This document shows, one piece after another, positions 5,432-5,898 of a stretch of 5,898 nucleotides of DNA. The stretch covers positions 1-5,898 of the forward strand of contig CALLPZ010000541.1 of assembly GCA_938015405.1 (NCBI GenBank), read 5' to 3'. Numbering within the stretch: the first letter of the stretch is position 1; every line of letters starts with the position of its first letter. The notes beneath the pieces are model-generated. The model saw only the letters and a program-made list of their open reading frames with translations. It had not been told where the DNA came from and made no database searches. This stretch comes from an uncultured Pseudanabaenaceae cyanobacterium. GTDB lineage: Bacteria > Cyanobacteriota > Cyanobacteriia > PCC-9006 > JAAUQQ01. The position numbers and the translations under genes were made by a program.

Positions 5432-5898
5432 ATGTTGAAACTGTCTACTGCGGTGAGTGCGGCAATCTCACTTCTATCCTGCAACGCCCCCAAGGTCATG
5501 CCAGCGACCACCACACCAACGCCCCCACTGTTAGAGATCTCCCCCATGAAGATGCCCACCCTAAAAGTCGCTTCAATTCAAAATGTAACCCTGATTGCTC
5601 AGCAAGAAGAACTCGCTCCCCTAGGCGTGAATCCATCATCAGATCGCCCCACTGGCTTGGCCTCCATTTTCCTAACCCTGGAAAACCCCAGCGATCGCAT
5701 TCAAACCCTAGAGCTTCTCCAAGTGGAAGTCATCGCAGTAGACCATGATGAAATCCAGCTCAGCACCCAAGAAACTCAAACAATCAAACTCATGCCCTGG
5801 GAAAATGCAGTCCTGGACATCCAGCTCTCCAATCAGGAAGGATATGGTACGACTGGCACTGTGAAAGCGATCGCCACCTATCGCCTCGGCAGCAGTCT
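5432..5898 (+). CDS. Putative lipoprotein of unknown function, 3' end outside the window
   Basis: The frame is open from ATG (5432-5434) to the right edge, giving 155 codons without a stop. The N-terminus MLKLSTAVSAAISLLSC is a short lipoprotein signal: a lysine at position 3, a hydrophobic core, and a lipobox-like LLSC with Cys17 as the expected lipidation site (Leu at -2 is less usual). A Pro/Thr-rich linker (about 20-42) follows, then residues about 44-155 alternate polar and hydrophobic positions as in a beta-sandwich, with LASIFLTLENPSDRIQTLEL (76-95) and an EVIAVD segment (99-104). This resembles extracytoplasmic beta-rich domains, but I recognise no family. It starts 116 bases after the protease stop on the same strand and may be co-transcribed or separately expressed. 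A GTG at 5405 is in frame but would displace the lipobox to residue 26. No Shine-Dalgarno sequence is seen. Two HIP1 sites lie within it. Confidence 0.75.
   Translation, partial: MLKLSTAVSAAISLLSCNAPKVMPATTTPTPPLLEISPMKMPTLKVASIQNVTLIAQQEELAPLGVNPSSDRPTGLASIFLTLENPSDRIQTLELLQVEVIAVDHDEIQLSTQETQTIKLMPWENAVLDIQLSNQEGYGTTGTVKAIATYRLGSS

Noticed and set aside
1..5898. CRISPR array, insertion sequence, tRNA or rRNA
   Set aside because: No regularly spaced direct repeats, no transposase-like protein or terminal repeats, and no tRNA cloverleaf or rRNA signature was found on reading both strands.

Overview
The window looks like cyanobacterial chromosome. The strongest sign is the octamer GCGATCGC (HIP1), seen at nine sites (starting at 414, 831, 966, 1279, 2944, 3560, 4246, 5691 and 5867), in genes and in one intergenic region. 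The protein families fit as well: a Uma2-type DUF820 protein, a bacterial dynamin-like GTPase and a calpain-like protease with a PPC domain. The species cannot be named from the sequence alone.

Left half, minus strand, read from right to left: a candidate promoter (2776-2803) precedes a 116-residue protein with a charged coiled coil and two hydrophobic segments (2359-2709). Only 7 bases later comes a 697-residue dynamin-family GTPase (258-2351) with an intact G domain and a hydrophobic, membrane-binding type segment near residues 551-598. These two genes very probably form one operon and may act together at a membrane. After a 56-base gap containing a short inverted repeat, the N-terminal 67 codons of a Uma2-family endonuclease-like gene run off the left edge.

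Centre: a 488-base divergent intergenic region (2710-3197) holds the leftward promoter, two nested or adjacent inverted repeats near 2890-2956, one HIP1 site, and a C-rich, almost G-free stretch (3077-3147) just upstream of the rightward gene. No RNA gene, insertion sequence or CRISPR array was recognised.

Right half, plus strand: a 705-residue calpain-like cysteine protease (3198-5315). Its apparent order is N-terminal linker, PPC domain carrying an EF-hand-type loop, a C2-like domain with the spacing of calcium-binding aspartates, a helical linker, and a C-terminal calpain core with the complete Cys502/His661/Asn679 triad. It is followed by a 9-bp stem-loop and then by the start of a lipoprotein gene (5432 to the right edge).

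The most notable content is the calpain-like protein. Three separate features (EF-hand loop, C2-type aspartate set, calpain core) suggest a calcium-controlled protease assembled differently from animal calpains, with no visible export signal. The dynamin and small membrane protein pair is the second item of interest.
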